Shown: positions 1 to 9,115, counted from the first letter of the stretch. The stretch: DNA of 64,000 nucleotides from Natronorubrum texcoconense (GCF_900100335.1 NZ_FNFE01000003.1:248001-312000), one strand, 5' to 3'. Numbers and translations: made by a program. The notes: a model not told the origin generated them from the sequence alone.

Positions 1-15
1 TTCGCGACAGGAAAG

Positions 16-89
16 CGGGCCGGGCGCGATTTGAACACGCGACCGTCTGATTAAGAGTCAGACGCTCTCCCTAACTGAGCTACCGGCCC
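16..89 (-). tRNA. tRNA-Lys (anticodon CTT)
   Basis: On the minus strand the sequence folds into a complete cloverleaf. The acceptor arms are GGGCCGG and CCGGCCC, the anticodon stem is TCTGA/TCAGA around loop CTCTTAA, and the T-arm carries TTCAAAT. The anticodon CTT reads lysine AAG codons. The discriminator base is G at position 16. No intron is visible and CCA is not encoded, as is normal in haloarchaea. Confidence 0.95.
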
Positions 90-277
90 TGTACCTGCGA
101 CTTTTTCGTGGGCAGGGATATACGTTTCCCTTAGACGGCGTTGTGGCAGGCGTAACCATACGTCAACCGACTCACAGCGTACGTACCCGCCGTACGACGG
201 CGTTCCGACACGAACGCACATTCGCTACGTAACAATCTTCGGGAGCGTTAAGTGCGGTCGGTCCGACCACACGTTCA

Positions 278-1729
278 ATGAGTACGGGGGTTACGATCTC
301 GTCGATCTCTGACTACGCGATCTTGGGCTGTGGGAGCGTCGGCTACGCCGTCGCGGAGGAACTCGTCGAACAGGGCAAGGACGTCCTGATCATCGACCGC
401 GACGAGAGCCGCGTCGAATCGCTCCGCGATCAGGACTTAGACGCCCGTACGGCCGACATCCGCGAGCCGGAAACCGCCGACCTCGTCGCCGACCGTGACG
501 TCGTCCTCATCCTCGCCTCCGATGTCGAATCCAACAAACAGGCCGTCGAACACGTCCGCGCCGTCGACGACACCCAGTTCCTCGTCGCCCGCGCGAGCGA
601 TCCCGTCTCCGGCGACGAACTGGAGGAGCTCGGCGCCGACATCGTCATCAACCCCTCTTCGGTGATCGCCGAGTCCGCGCTTCGGGCCCTCGAGTCCGGC
701 GAACTCGAGTACAACGCGGGGAAACTCGCCCAGCTGTTAGAGCAGACCTCCGAGCGGCTGGCGATCGTCACGCAGGACAGTCCGGACCCGGACTCGATTG
801 CGAGCGCAGCGGCCTTACAGGCCATCGCTTCCCATCTCGGCATCGAGTCGGACATCATCTATCTGGGTGACGTCGGTCACCAGGAGAACCGCGCGTTCGT
901 CAACCTGCTGGGTATCGATCTGGTCCAGTGGGACGAGGTCGAGGACCACACGGTGTACGACACCGTCGCGCTGGTCGACCACGCGACGTCCTCCGAGATG
1001 GATCTCTCGGTCGACATCATCGTCGACCACCACGAACCCGAGGAGGAGTACGAACCCGAGTTCGTCGACATCCGGCCCAACATGTCCTCCACGTCGACGA
1101 TCATGACGAAGTACATCCAGGAGTTCGACATGAACGTCTCCGAGGAGGTCGCGACCGCGCTCCTCTACGGCATTCGGGCTGAGACGCTGGATTTCAAACG
1201 CGACACTACCCCCGCCGATCTCACCGCCGCGGCCTATCTCTACCCCTTCGCGAACCACGACACGTTAGAGCAGGTCGAGTCGCCGTCGATGTCCCCCGAG
1301 ACGTTGGACGTTCTCGCCGAAGCGATCACCAACCGGGACGTCCAGGGCAGCCACCTGGTCTCGAACGCCGGACTGGTTCGCGACCGCGAGGCGCTGACCC
1401 AGGCCGCCAGCCACCTGCTGGATCTCGAGGGCGTCACGACGACGGCGGTCTTCGGCATCGCCGACGAGACCATCTTCCTCGCCGGCCGCTCGAAGGACAT
1501 CCGCATCAACATCGGCAAAGTGCTCGAGGACGCCTACGGCGAGATGGGCGAGACCGCGGGCCACTCGACGCAGGCCAGCGCGGAGATTCCGCTGGGCATC
1601 TTCACCGGCATCGAAATCTCGGATGATACGCGGGATACGTTGCTCGAGTTGACCGAGGAAGCGGTCAAACGGACGCTGTTCGACGCGATGGGTGTCGAAG
1701 GCACCAGCGAAGGGTCGAACGGAAACTGA
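278..1729 (+). CDS. DHH-family phosphoesterase with N-terminal RCK/TrkA-N-like domain
   Basis: This is a 483-residue cytosolic protein. Residues about 12-125 form a Rossmann RCK-N domain (GCGSVG at 17-22, acidic ligand D40), which in the family binds NAD or a nucleotide. Residues about 160-300 are the DHH phosphoesterase core, with DSPDPDS at 167-173, VDH at 233-235 and the name-giving DHH at 250-252. A DHHA1-type substrate domain follows, including a GHSTQAS stretch. Such proteins hydrolyse phosphodiesters or phosphoanhydrides of small nucleotides (nanoRNA, pAp, cyclic dinucleotides); the substrate cannot be told from sequence. The first His of the usual HxxPDxD motif is Gln166 here. The RCK-DHH fusion is a known archaeal architecture. 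The gene stands alone. Confidence 0.9.
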   Translation: MSTGVTISSISDYAILGCGSVGYAVAEELVEQGKDVLIIDRDESRVESLRDQDLDARTADIREPETADLVADRDVVLILASDVESNKQAVEHVRAVDDTQFLVARASDPVSGDELEELGADIVINPSSVIAESALRALESGELEYNAGKLAQLLEQTSERLAIVTQDSPDPDSIASAAALQAIASHLGIESDIIYLGDVGHQENRAFVNLLGIDLVQWDEVEDHTVYDTVALVDHATSSEMDLSVDIIVDHHEPEEEYEPEFVDIRPNMSSTSTIMTKYIQEFDMNVSEEVATALLYGIRAETLDFKRDTTPADLTAAAYLYPFANHDTLEQVESPSMSPETLDVLAEAITNRDVQGSHLVSNAGLVRDREALTQAASHLLDLEGVTTTAVFGIADETIFLAGRSKDIRINIGKVLEDAYGEMGETAGHSTQASAEIPLGIFTGIEISDDTRDTLLELTEEAVKRTLFDAMGVEGTSEGSNGN

Positions 1730-1846
1730 CGAGTCGGTTCCAGTTGCGGTACCCGTTCTCCGATCTCGCATCGTCGACAGCGGACACGAAACGGATGCGA
1801 GTCGCTCATCGCGCTATCGACGGGCAACGAACAGTGTGAACCGCGC

Positions 1847-2140
1847 TTAAGCGATCAGTTCGTCCTCTTCCTCGTCGGGCTGGCGGACGCGCTCGACGAC
1901 GTCGTTGATCAGAATCACGTCGCCGACGGCGCGAACCCAGCGGTACGGCACGATAACGCCCTGTCCGCCGTGGGCTGTGCTCGTGAATAGTTCGGAGTTC
2001 AGGTCGCCGAGTGCGAGTCCGGTGACGGTCTGACCGTCGACGTTCAGGCGGAGATCCTCGACTTCGCCGACGAAGACGCCGTTGTTCGAGTACACCTCGC
2101 GTCCGACGAGAGAGGTAATTTCTTGCGGAGTGTCGTCCAT
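1847..2140 (-). CDS. PRC-barrel domain protein
   Basis: A 97-residue single-domain protein. The PRC-barrel pattern is clear: a short N-terminus, then LVGREVYSNNGVFVGEVEDLRL and a second half with VPYRWVRAVGDVILI. PRC-barrel proteins of archaea are small beta-barrels thought to bind RNA or partner proteins; several act in ribosome assembly or with FtsZ. An in-frame ATG lies four codons upstream (2152). I prefer the ATG at 2140 because an AT-rich TATA-like stretch centred near 2172 would place a leaderless transcript start just before it. The function is not identifiable further. Confidence 0.8.
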   Translation of the reverse strand: MDDTPQEITSLVGREVYSNNGVFVGEVEDLRLNVDGQTVTGLALGDLNSELFTSTAHGGQGVIVPYRWVRAVGDVILINDVVERVRQPDEEEDELIA

Positions 2141-2243
2141 GTCTGGGTTCATGCGTGGTGGACTCTTTAATCTTGGTCAGACATGACAGTCGTCGGGACG
2201 TGCATACGTAAATTCAGAACTGGGTCTTCCCAGAGGCTACCGA

Positions 2244-3440
2244 CTACTGATCCTCGAGAATCGCGTCGACGGCCGTGTGATCGGACAGCAGTTCCTCCAT
2301 CCGATCGACCGTCTCGGCGTCGCGCGTCCGTCCGCTCCGAACGACGTCTTCGGCCCGCTCGACCGTCGTGAGCGTGTCCGTCTGCACCGAGAGGATCGGC
2401 AGCCCCTGCTCCGTCGCCTGTCCGATGATCGCGCCGGACGGCCGGTGGCCCCCGGTTAGTATGAGACAGCGGACGCCGGGGGCCTCGAGCGCGGCCGTAT
2501 GGATTTCGGCGCGATCGCCGCCCGTGATCACGGCCGCGTCTTTCGTCCGCCGGAAGTGACGCAGCGCGCTGTCCGGCCCCATCGCGCCGACGCTGAACCG
2601 TTCGACGTAGCCGTCCGTCTCGCCCTCGACGAGCGTCGTCGCGCCGAGTGCCTCCGCTAGCTCGGCGACCGTGACGCCCGACAGCGTCCGTTCGCTCGGC
2701 ACCGCCCCGAAGACCGGAACGCCCCGGCTCTCGAGGAAGGGAACGACGTCGGTCTCGAGCGGATCGTACGCCGCGTCCGCGACGTCGTTGAAGACGACGC
2801 CGGCCAGCCGATCCCCGAAGGCGTCCGCTGCGGCCAGCACGTCGTCAATGTCGCCGGGAACCGCGTACGAGGCGACGAGAACGACGCGAGCGTCCAATAG
2901 CTCTGCGATGTCGACATCGGTCAGTTCGACGATCCCACCAATATCGTACTCGCCGCCGCCCTCGAGGAACAGTCGGTCCCGATCGGCCGCGAGCGTCTCG
3001 AACGCCTCGACGACGCGGTCGCGGAGTTCCCCGGGATCCTCGCGGCCGCGCATCGCCTGCTCGACGAACGTCGGCGAGTAGACGATCGGCTCCAGATCGT
3101 GCATCTCGGCCTCGAGGTCGAGCAGCTCTCGAGCGAGCATCGGATCCTCGTCGAGCGTCTTGCCGACGTTGCTCTGTAGCCGGGTCCCCTTGGGTTTCAT
3201 GTAGCCGACGCTGTCGCCCTCGCGCTGGGCGATGCGGGCGAGCGCGAGGGTGATCGCCGTCTTGCCGGTGCTCTCCGCGAGCGACGCGACGAGAATCGCG
3301 TCGGTGTCCCGCTCGCTCGTGGCATCGTCCGTCGCGGCCGCGGTCGATTCGTCGGCGGCCGTCTCGGGGTCGGTGCCGGTTTCTGGGTCGGTGCCGGTTT
3401 CTGGGTCGGTGGGTGGGTCCGTGGGTTCGGTGTCGGTCAT
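2244..3440 (-). CDS. phosphotransacetylase-family protein (P-loop NTPase plus DRTGG domain)
   Basis: A 398-residue protein. The first 45 residues are a disordered acidic leader with three near-perfect TDPETG repeats. A BioD-like P-loop domain follows, with LAESTGKT at about 55-62, then a DRTGG domain at about 220-345 containing a GGDRAEIH segment. This is the N-terminal half of some bacterial Pta enzymes, where it senses nucleotides; the catalytic phosphotransacetylase domain is absent. Its ATG overlaps the stop of the ADP-forming acetyl-CoA synthetase by four bases (ATGA), so the two are translationally coupled. A role as regulatory partner of the synthetase is inference; family annotation as a phosphotransacetylase should not be read as proven activity. 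Confidence 0.85.
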   Translation of the reverse strand: MTDTEPTDPPTDPETGTDPETGTDPETAADESTAAATDDATSERDTDAILVASLAESTGKTAITLALARIAQREGDSVGYMKPKGTRLQSNVGKTLDEDPMLARELLDLEAEMHDLEPIVYSPTFVEQAMRGREDPGELRDRVVEAFETLAADRDRLFLEGGGEYDIGGIVELTDVDIAELLDARVVLVASYAVPGDIDDVLAAADAFGDRLAGVVFNDVADAAYDPLETDVVPFLESRGVPVFGAVPSERTLSGVTVAELAEALGATTLVEGETDGYVERFSVGAMGPDSALRHFRRTKDAAVITGGDRAEIHTAALEAPGVRCLILTGGHRPSGAIIGQATEQGLPILSVQTDTLTTVERAEDVVRSGRTRDAETVDRMEELLSDHTAVDAILEDQ

Positions 3441-5557
3441 GCTTTCTCCGTATCGTCCGTCTCGAGCGTCTCCGCGTCAACGGTCAGTCTGAGATCGATC
3501 GCCTGTACGCCGTCCGGCCCCGCCACGAGCGGGTTCACGTCGAGTTCGAGGATCGCCGGGAAGTCAGTTACCAGCTGCGAGAGGCGTTGAATCGTCTCGA
3601 CGACTCCCTCGACGTCCGCGGGCTCGCGCCCGCGAGCGCCGCGCAACAGCGGTGCGGCTCGAATCTCGTCGACCATCTCTCGGGCCTCGTCCGCCCCGAT
3701 CGGGGCGACGCGAACCGAGGTGTCCTCCAGGATCTCGACGAAGATGCCCCCGAGCCCGAACAGTAGGAGGGGACCGAACTGCGGATCGCGGTTCACGCCG
3801 ACGATCGTCTCCGTGGCGGTGTCGAGATCGACCAGTTCCTGGACCTGTACGCCGAGAACGGCCGCGTCGGGCTGGTAGTTGCGCGCTCGAGCGACGAGGT
3901 CCTCGTAGGCGTCGTAGACGTCGTCGTCCGCGACGCCGACCTTGACACCCCCGATGTCGGACTTGTGGGAGATATCGGGGCTGACGATCTTCATGACGAC
4001 GTCGCCCTCGATCGATTCTGCGACCTCGCGCGCCCGCTCCGGATCGTCGACGATCTCGCCGTCGGGCGTCGGAATCCCGTAGGCCTCGAGCAGCTCCATC
4101 GACTCGACGCCGAGTCGGTTGTCGTCGCGTCGCGCGGCCCGCGCGAGAATCTCGCGGGCCCGTTCGCGATCGACGTCGAAGTGTTCGGGATCGTCGACAG
4201 TCCGCTCGCGAATCTCCCGGAAGCGAGCGAGCGCGTCGAGACCCGAGACGGCTCGCGCGGGATCGAAGTAGTTCGGGATGCCGAACTCCCGGAGGACCTC
4301 CTCGGCGGCCCGTGCGCGCTCGCCGCCCATCAGGCAGGTGACGACGGGAGTGTCGTGATCCTCGCGTTTCTCGATCACCGTTTCGGCCAGTTTGTCGTAC
4401 TTGAGGACGGCGGTCGGCGCGCTGACGACGACCGCGCTGCCGACGTTGGGATCGCCGAGCGCGGTGTCGAGCGCTTCGCCGAATCGTTCGACGTCCGCGT
4501 CCCCGATGGCGTCGATCGGATTGTAGACGTTGGCCTCCTCGGGCATCGTCTCGGTTAACGCGGCGATCGTCTCGTCGGTGAACGTCGCCATCTCGAGGCG
4601 CGAGTCGCCGACCGCGTCGGTCGTGAGCACGCCGGGTCCGCCGGCGTTCGTCACCACGGCGACGCCGTCGTGTTCGGGTTCGGGGAGTCCCGACAGCGCC
4701 CGCGCGTAGTCGAACAGCTCCTGGACGGAGTTAGCCCGAATAACGCCGGCCTGCTCGAGACCGGCCTCGTACGCTCGCTCGCTGCCGGCGATCGCGCCCG
4801 TGTGCGAGGATGCCGCCTGTGCCCCGGCGTCCGTCCGGCCCGACTTGACGAGGACGATCGGCGTGTCGTCGGTCACTTCGCGAGCGGCGTCGATGAACTC
4901 ATCGCCGTCGTCGATCCCCTCGAGGTAGCCGATGATGACGTCGGTGTCCGGATCGTCGCCCCACTCTCGAACGAAGTCCGTCTCGTCGAGGACGGCCTTG
5001 TTACCGAGCGAGACGACGTCTTGAAAGCCGATCTCCTGTTCGTTGGCCCAGTCGAGGACGGCGGTGATGAACGCTCCCGACTGGCTCATAAAGGAGATCG
5101 ACCCCTCGAGTGCGTTCTCGGGGCCGAACGTGGCGTTCATCCCGTTCGGTGTCGACATGATTCCGAGGCTGTTCGGGCCGACGACGTTGAGATCGTACTC
5201 GTCGGCGACCGCGCGGAGTTCGCGTTCGCGCGTAGCCCCCTCACCGCCCGTCTCGGAGAAGCCGGCGGTGATGACGACGACGTTCTCCGTTCCGGCCTCG
5301 CCGGCGTCCCGCAAGGTTTCGATCACGGCGTCGGGCGGAACCACGACGACCGCCAGATCGACAGCCGGCGCGCTCGACACGTCCGTGTAGCATTCAAGCC
5401 CCAACACCGCCTCACGCGTCGGGTTGATCGGCACGACCTCGCCGTCGAACTCGTCGCGCAAGTTCTCGAGGATCGCCCGGCCGACGGCGCCCTCGCGATC
5501 GGTGGCACCGACTACGGCGACGGATTGGGGATCGAAGAGTGCGGATAACCGTCCCAT
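3437..5557 (-). CDS. acd: acetate--CoA ligase (ADP-forming), fused alpha-beta
   Basis: A 706-residue single-chain enzyme that converts acetyl-CoA, ADP and phosphate to acetate, CoA and ATP; this is the usual archaeal route of acetate formation. The N-terminal CoA-binding Rossmann domain starts with DPQSVAVVGATDREGAVG. Succinyl-CoA-synthetase-like domains follow, with the phospho-histidine region SSHTGAIAG near residue 255. The C-terminal ATP-grasp (beta-subunit) domain covers about 465-690, with DVVMKIVSPDISHKSDIGG. The fused arrangement is normal in haloarchaea. It is the first gene of an operon with the P-loop/DRTGG protein. A symmetric TATA-containing promoter precedes it. Specificity for acetate against other acyl groups is assumed from the family. 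Confidence 0.93.
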   Translation of the reverse strand: MGRLSALFDPQSVAVVGATDREGAVGRAILENLRDEFDGEVVPINPTREAVLGLECYTDVSSAPAVDLAVVVVPPDAVIETLRDAGEAGTENVVVITAGFSETGGEGATRERELRAVADEYDLNVVGPNSLGIMSTPNGMNATFGPENALEGSISFMSQSGAFITAVLDWANEQEIGFQDVVSLGNKAVLDETDFVREWGDDPDTDVIIGYLEGIDDGDEFIDAAREVTDDTPIVLVKSGRTDAGAQAASSHTGAIAGSERAYEAGLEQAGVIRANSVQELFDYARALSGLPEPEHDGVAVVTNAGGPGVLTTDAVGDSRLEMATFTDETIAALTETMPEEANVYNPIDAIGDADVERFGEALDTALGDPNVGSAVVVSAPTAVLKYDKLAETVIEKREDHDTPVVTCLMGGERARAAEEVLREFGIPNYFDPARAVSGLDALARFREIRERTVDDPEHFDVDRERAREILARAARRDDNRLGVESMELLEAYGIPTPDGEIVDDPERAREVAESIEGDVVMKIVSPDISHKSDIGGVKVGVADDDVYDAYEDLVARARNYQPDAAVLGVQVQELVDLDTATETIVGVNRDPQFGPLLLFGLGGIFVEILEDTSVRVAPIGADEAREMVDEIRAAPLLRGARGREPADVEGVVETIQRLSQLVTDFPAILELDVNPLVAGPDGVQAIDLRLTVDAETLETDDTEKA

Positions 5558-5580
5558 CGTTCGACGAATCGATTCCCGAG

Positions 5581-5595
5581 CGGTTAAAAACCGCC
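5581..5595 (-). promoter_or_regulatory. symmetric TATA promoter element of acd
   Basis: GCGGTT-AAA-AACCGC is a perfect inverted repeat with 6-base arms, 24-38 nt before the acd start codon. Read on the minus strand it holds the T/A-rich core expected of an archaeal TATA box at the right distance. Its symmetry could also make it a regulator site; this is inference. Confidence 0.5.
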
Positions 5596-5660
5596 CTTAC
5601 TCCCGACTACTGGGGACGACTCGAGACGGTTGCGGCGGTAACCCGTTACGGAAACCCGTC

Positions 5661-6800
5661 TCAGTGCATCGACAGCGACGTCGACCGGTCGGAGACTGCG
5701 ATCGCGAGCAGGTAGAACGCGATCGCCACGACGATGATCGAGCCACCGGAGGGGAGACTCTGGCTGATCGCGAACGCGAACCCGCACAGCACTGACGCCT
5801 GACCGATCAGAATCGAGAGATACAGCGTCTCCCGAAAGCTACTGGCGATCTGGGAAGCGGCTGCGACGGGGATCACGAGCATGCCGGCGACGAGGATCAC
5901 GCCGAGCACCTGCATAGCGCCGACGACGACGACCGCCGTCATCACCACGAGCAGGGTGTTGTACCCCCTGACGTTGAACTGCGCGACCCGGGCGGCCTGT
6001 TCGTCGAACGTGATGAACAGGAGCTGTTTGTACGTGATGGCGACGATCGCGACGACGGCAACGCTCAGGACGGCCATCATTCGGGCGCCGCCGGGCGTAA
6101 CGACGGCGAGAGTCCCGAAGAGGAAACTCTCGATGTCGATCGTCACCGCAACCGTGCCTCGAGCCCAGCTAATGAGCAACGTCCCGACGGCGAAACTCCC
6201 GCTGAGCATGATGGCGATCGGCACGTCGCCGAACGTACTCGTTTGCTCGGTGAGCCACTGGACGGCCAGCGCGCCGATCACGCTCACGATGAGCGCGATG
6301 AACAGCAACGAGCCGCCAAACCCGGTGAAGCCGGTGACGAGGATGCCGACCGCGACGCCGGCAAACGCCGTGTGGGCGAGGGTTTCGCCGATCAGTGCCA
6401 TCTGCCGGTGAACCAGATAGGTGCCGACCAGCGGGGCGACGATACCGATGAGGACGCCGGTCGCGATCGAACGCCACATGAACGGATGTTTGAAGACGTT
6501 CGTTCCGAGGTAGTAGTCCATCCACATGCCGACGATCATGAGCTGATCGAAGAGCTGTCCGATCACGGGATCGATCTGGGTCGCCGAGTACAGCGATTCG
6601 ACGAACGGGTAGCTGTCAGCGTACGGATACAGGCGGAGCCAGTCGAGCGCGATGAAACCGACCATCACCGCCGCCAGCACGCCGACCAGTCCGATGCCGA
6701 CGAGTTCGAGCGTCCGTACCGGATCGGAGGACGCGACGTGGGCAGAACCACCGGTCTTCGAGACGTCGTGGTCGACGGCGGTGTCTTCAGGTTGGCTCAT
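5661..6800 (-). CDS. znuB: metal ABC transporter permease (ZnuB/MntB family)
   Basis: A 379-residue integral membrane protein of the ABC-3 permease family, which moves Zn2+ or Mn2+ across the cytoplasmic membrane. There is a cytosolic N-tail, one helix at about 30-52, and then the usual block of eight to nine helices from about 105. A family signature is visible at VGTYLVHRQMALIGETLAHTAF. The extra N-terminal helix and loop (to about residue 100) is longer than in bacterial ZnuB. The gene ends a three-gene operon and starts 3 nt after the ATPase gene stops. The metal is inferred: the His-rich neighbours favour zinc. Confidence 0.9.
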   Translation of the reverse strand: MSQPEDTAVDHDVSKTGGSAHVASSDPVRTLELVGIGLVGVLAAVMVGFIALDWLRLYPYADSYPFVESLYSATQIDPVIGQLFDQLMIVGMWMDYYLGTNVFKHPFMWRSIATGVLIGIVAPLVGTYLVHRQMALIGETLAHTAFAGVAVGILVTGFTGFGGSLLFIALIVSVIGALAVQWLTEQTSTFGDVPIAIMLSGSFAVGTLLISWARGTVAVTIDIESFLFGTLAVVTPGGARMMAVLSVAVVAIVAITYKQLLFITFDEQAARVAQFNVRGYNTLLVVMTAVVVVGAMQVLGVILVAGMLVIPVAAASQIASSFRETLYLSILIGQASVLCGFAFAISQSLPSGGSIIVVAIAFYLLAIAVSDRSTSLSMH

Positions 6801-6803
6801 CGA

Positions 6804-7544
6804 TCAGTGGTGGTGGTGGACGACCGTTCCCGTCGTGCCGTACGCTTCGCTCAGGGCGTCGCTTTCGACGAACGACTCGGTGTCGCCGTGGTGGTACAGT
6901 TCCGTATTGATACAGGCGATACGATTCGCACGGTCCGTAACGACGCCGATATCGTGTTCGATCAGCACGATCGTGATCCCGGCGTTGTTCAGCGAATCCA
7001 GCAACTGATAGAAGGCGTCTCGAGAGTCGGCGTCGACGCCGACGGTTGGCTCGTCGAGTGCGAGCAGGTCGGCCTCCGAGGCCAGTGCCCGCGCGATGTA
7101 CGCTCGCTGGCGCTGGCCGCCCGACAGCTGGTTGACTCGACGATCCGCGAGATTCATAATATCGACCGTCTCGAGAGCCTCCTCGGCGATCCGGCGGTCT
7201 TCGTCGGTCAGCCTCGAGTGACCGACGTGGGCGAACCGGCCCATCCGGACGCACTCCCGGACGGTAACGGGCATGGTGCCGCCGCGGCTGGTCGCCTGCT
7301 GGGAAACGTAGCCGATTCGCTCGCCCTGATCGAAGGAATCGACGGACTGACCGAACAGTTCGATCGAGCCGCTATCGGGCGAGAGCAGGCCGAGCATGAG
7401 ATGCAAGAGCGTCGTTTTGCCCGAGCCGTTGGGGCCGATCAATCCGAGAAAGTCCCCTTCCTCGATGGTCAAAGAGACGTCATCGACGGCTGTCTGCTCG
7501 CCGTAGGCAAACGAGACGTTCTGAATGTCGACGACCGAACTCAC
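6804..7544 (-). CDS. znuC: metal ABC transporter ATP-binding protein (ZnuC family)
   Basis: A 246-residue ABC ATPase that powers the metal importer. Walker A is GPNGSGKTT at about 37-45, the signature is LSGGQRQR, Walker B is LLALDEPT, and the switch His lies in LIEHD. The C-terminus is HHHH, a natural short His run that may bind metal. The start is GTG at 7544; it overlaps by four bases (GTGA) the end of a possible 20-codon upstream frame. Neighbours are the permease (3 nt downstream) and the binding protein (132 nt upstream). Confidence 0.92.
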   Translation of the reverse strand: MSSVVDIQNVSFAYGEQTAVDDVSLTIEEGDFLGLIGPNGSGKTTLLHLMLGLLSPDSGSIELFGQSVDSFDQGERIGYVSQQATSRGGTMPVTVRECVRMGRFAHVGHSRLTDEDRRIAEEALETVDIMNLADRRVNQLSGGQRQRAYIARALASEADLLALDEPTVGVDADSRDAFYQLLDSLNNAGITIVLIEHDIGVVTDRANRIACINTELYHHGDTESFVESDALSEAYGTTGTVVHHHH

Positions 7545-7603
7545 TGTGTACTCACTCCGTGCTCAAACGCGAGCGTGCTTAGTTCTTCCAGTTTCAGTTC
7601 CAT
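7541..7603 (-). CDS. possible 20-codon leader peptide ahead of znuC
   Basis: ATG at 7603 opens a 20-codon frame whose TGA overlaps the GTG start of znuC (GTGA), a typical translational-coupling geometry. The predicted peptide, beginning MELKLEELSTL, is acidic like real haloarchaeal proteins. It lies in the 132-nt spacer between the binding-protein and ATPase genes. With so few codons it may be chance; an N-terminal extension of ZnuC is ruled out because the frames differ. Confidence 0.25.
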   Translation of the reverse strand: MELKLEELSTLAFEHGVSTQ

Positions 7604-7676
7604 TGGTCTATCAGCTAGTTGCACGGAGGCAGCGTCCGGGTCCGTGACACGCTTCCTCGTTCTCGGCTCGGTCCGC

Positions 7677-9056
7677 TCACTCCGCATCGAGTGCCTGCCG
7701 AAGCGACGGGAGGTTCAACTCCTCCATCTGTTCGATCCAGCCCCAGTCGTCCTCGCTCCACTCCTCGGTCGTTCCCTCGACTGGACTGATCGGTTTCGCG
7801 TCGCTGGCTCCGCTCCCCTCCAGTATGAGTTCGGCAGTGTCCGGGAGGTCGCCGTCGGGACTCTCGAACGGATCGTAGAGGATCGTCTCGATACCGTGTT
7901 CGTCGACGAGATCGATCGTGTCGGCGACGTCCTCCTCGGTCAGATCAGCGTCGGGAGAGATGCTTACCGGCGTGTGTAGCTCGAAATCGTACCGGTGTTC
8001 GAGATACTGGAACGAGTCGTGGCCGGCGAGGATCGCGAGATCCCGGTCCGCGTCCGCGGCCAGTTCCTCGAACTGCTGGTGGATCTCCTCGAGTCGGTCG
8101 TTGTAGTCGGCAGCGTTGTCAGCGTACAGGTCGGCGTTGTCCGGATCGATCTCCGCGAGGCCGTCGGCGATAGTCTCGACGATGTCCTGTGCGAGGACGG
8201 GGTCGACCCAGACGTGCGGGTCGTACGACTCGGGTGGCTCGGCGTCTTCGACCACGTCGACGCTCATGTTGTCCGCACTCGTGTCCCAGACGACTTCCCC
8301 GTCGGCGAGCAGTTCGAAGACGATCCGTGTGCGGCCGGTCTCGTGGCCGCGGAACACGATGTGATCGTCACGGCTCTCGATTGTGAGGACGTCCTCGTTC
8401 GCGCCATCGACAACACGAGCGTCGATCTGGAACGGTTCGTCCTCACCGAGCGGGAGGACGCGACCGTCGTCGTCCTCGAAGATACCGTCGATGGCGACGC
8501 TGCCGTCGACGGAAATTTCTGGGACTGCACCGTGCCAGTGATCGTTGTGCCAGTAGGCAACTTCCGTCCCCGACGAGCGGTGGTAGACGTCGAATCCACC
8601 GACCGAAACATCAGTCGGATCACCGTCGTACTCGTCCGGTTGACGGTCGGCACCGTCGTCTCCCTCGTCTCCCAACGGGAGCAACTGGTTCTCGAGTCCC
8701 GCCATCCCGTCGATCAGTTCGACGTGTTCGTAGTCGATCTCGAGGTCGGCGGCGACGTCCTGTGCCCACGCGAACTCGACGGTATCCAGGTAGACGAACG
8801 CGCTCGAGTCGGCGATATCGCGCTGGAGGTCGCCCGGGGGCTCCCAGCCGTGTCCCATCTCGCCCGCCGGGACCGGATTCTCGAAGCTCAGTTCGTCGCC
8901 GGCGATCTGTTCGGCCCAGTCCTCGAGGGTGAAAAACGCCGCGTATCCCCCATCTGGATTGTCCCCGTTGTCGGGCTCGCTCAAACAGCCAGCGAGCGTG
9001 CTGATCGCGAGCGCCCCGGCACTCGTTTGTAGCACCGAACGGCGTGACAGCTTCAT
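7677..9056 (-). CDS. znuA: metal ABC transporter substrate-binding lipoprotein with an inserted extra domain (ZnuA family)
   Basis: A 459-residue secreted binding protein. A Tat-like SRRSVLQ motif and lipobox LAGC put the lipidated Cys at residue 24. Cluster A-1 metal-site features are present: His69, His281 in DPHVWVDP, a His in LAGHDSF, and an Asp in ILYDPFES. Bacterial ZnuA carries a flexible His-rich loop just before DPHVW. Here that position holds about 140 residues (132-274), including a folded-looking module at 152-269 rich in His (AYWHNDHWHG). The same module makes up most of the lipoprotein encoded upstream (9258-9917). It delivers metal to the permease/ATPase pair downstream. Zinc is the likeliest metal by family and His content. 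Confidence 0.9.
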   Translation of the reverse strand: MKLSRRSVLQTSAGALAISTLAGCLSEPDNGDNPDGGYAAFFTLEDWAEQIAGDELSFENPVPAGEMGHGWEPPGDLQRDIADSSAFVYLDTVEFAWAQDVAADLEIDYEHVELIDGMAGLENQLLPLGDEGDDGADRQPDEYDGDPTDVSVGGFDVYHRSSGTEVAYWHNDHWHGAVPEISVDGSVAIDGIFEDDDGRVLPLGEDEPFQIDARVVDGANEDVLTIESRDDHIVFRGHETGRTRIVFELLADGEVVWDTSADNMSVDVVEDAEPPESYDPHVWVDPVLAQDIVETIADGLAEIDPDNADLYADNAADYNDRLEEIHQQFEELAADADRDLAILAGHDSFQYLEHRYDFELHTPVSISPDADLTEEDVADTIDLVDEHGIETILYDPFESPDGDLPDTAELILEGSGASDAKPISPVEGTTEEWSEDDWGWIEQMEELNLPSLRQALDAE

Positions 9057-9079
9057 ACGCGACAGTACGGATGGGTAGG

Positions 9080-9115
9080 TAAAAGGATTATTATTCCGAT
9101 ACCGGTTGTTAACAA
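9080..9115 (-). promoter_or_regulatory. znuA promoter with TTGTTAACAA palindrome
   Basis: An AT-rich TATA-like stretch lies at about 9081-9095, 25-39 nt before the znuA ATG. Just upstream of it, TTGTTAACAA at 9106-9115 is a perfect 10-base palindrome. A metal-responsive regulator site is plausible but unproven; it does not match the TTAGG-N4-CCTAA iron-regulator motif found at 16643. Confidence 0.4.

Noticed and set aside
6243-7979. 578-codon plus-strand frame across the ABC importer genes
   Set aside because: It is antisense to znuB and znuC, which have complete Walker and permease motifs. The product has no family features.
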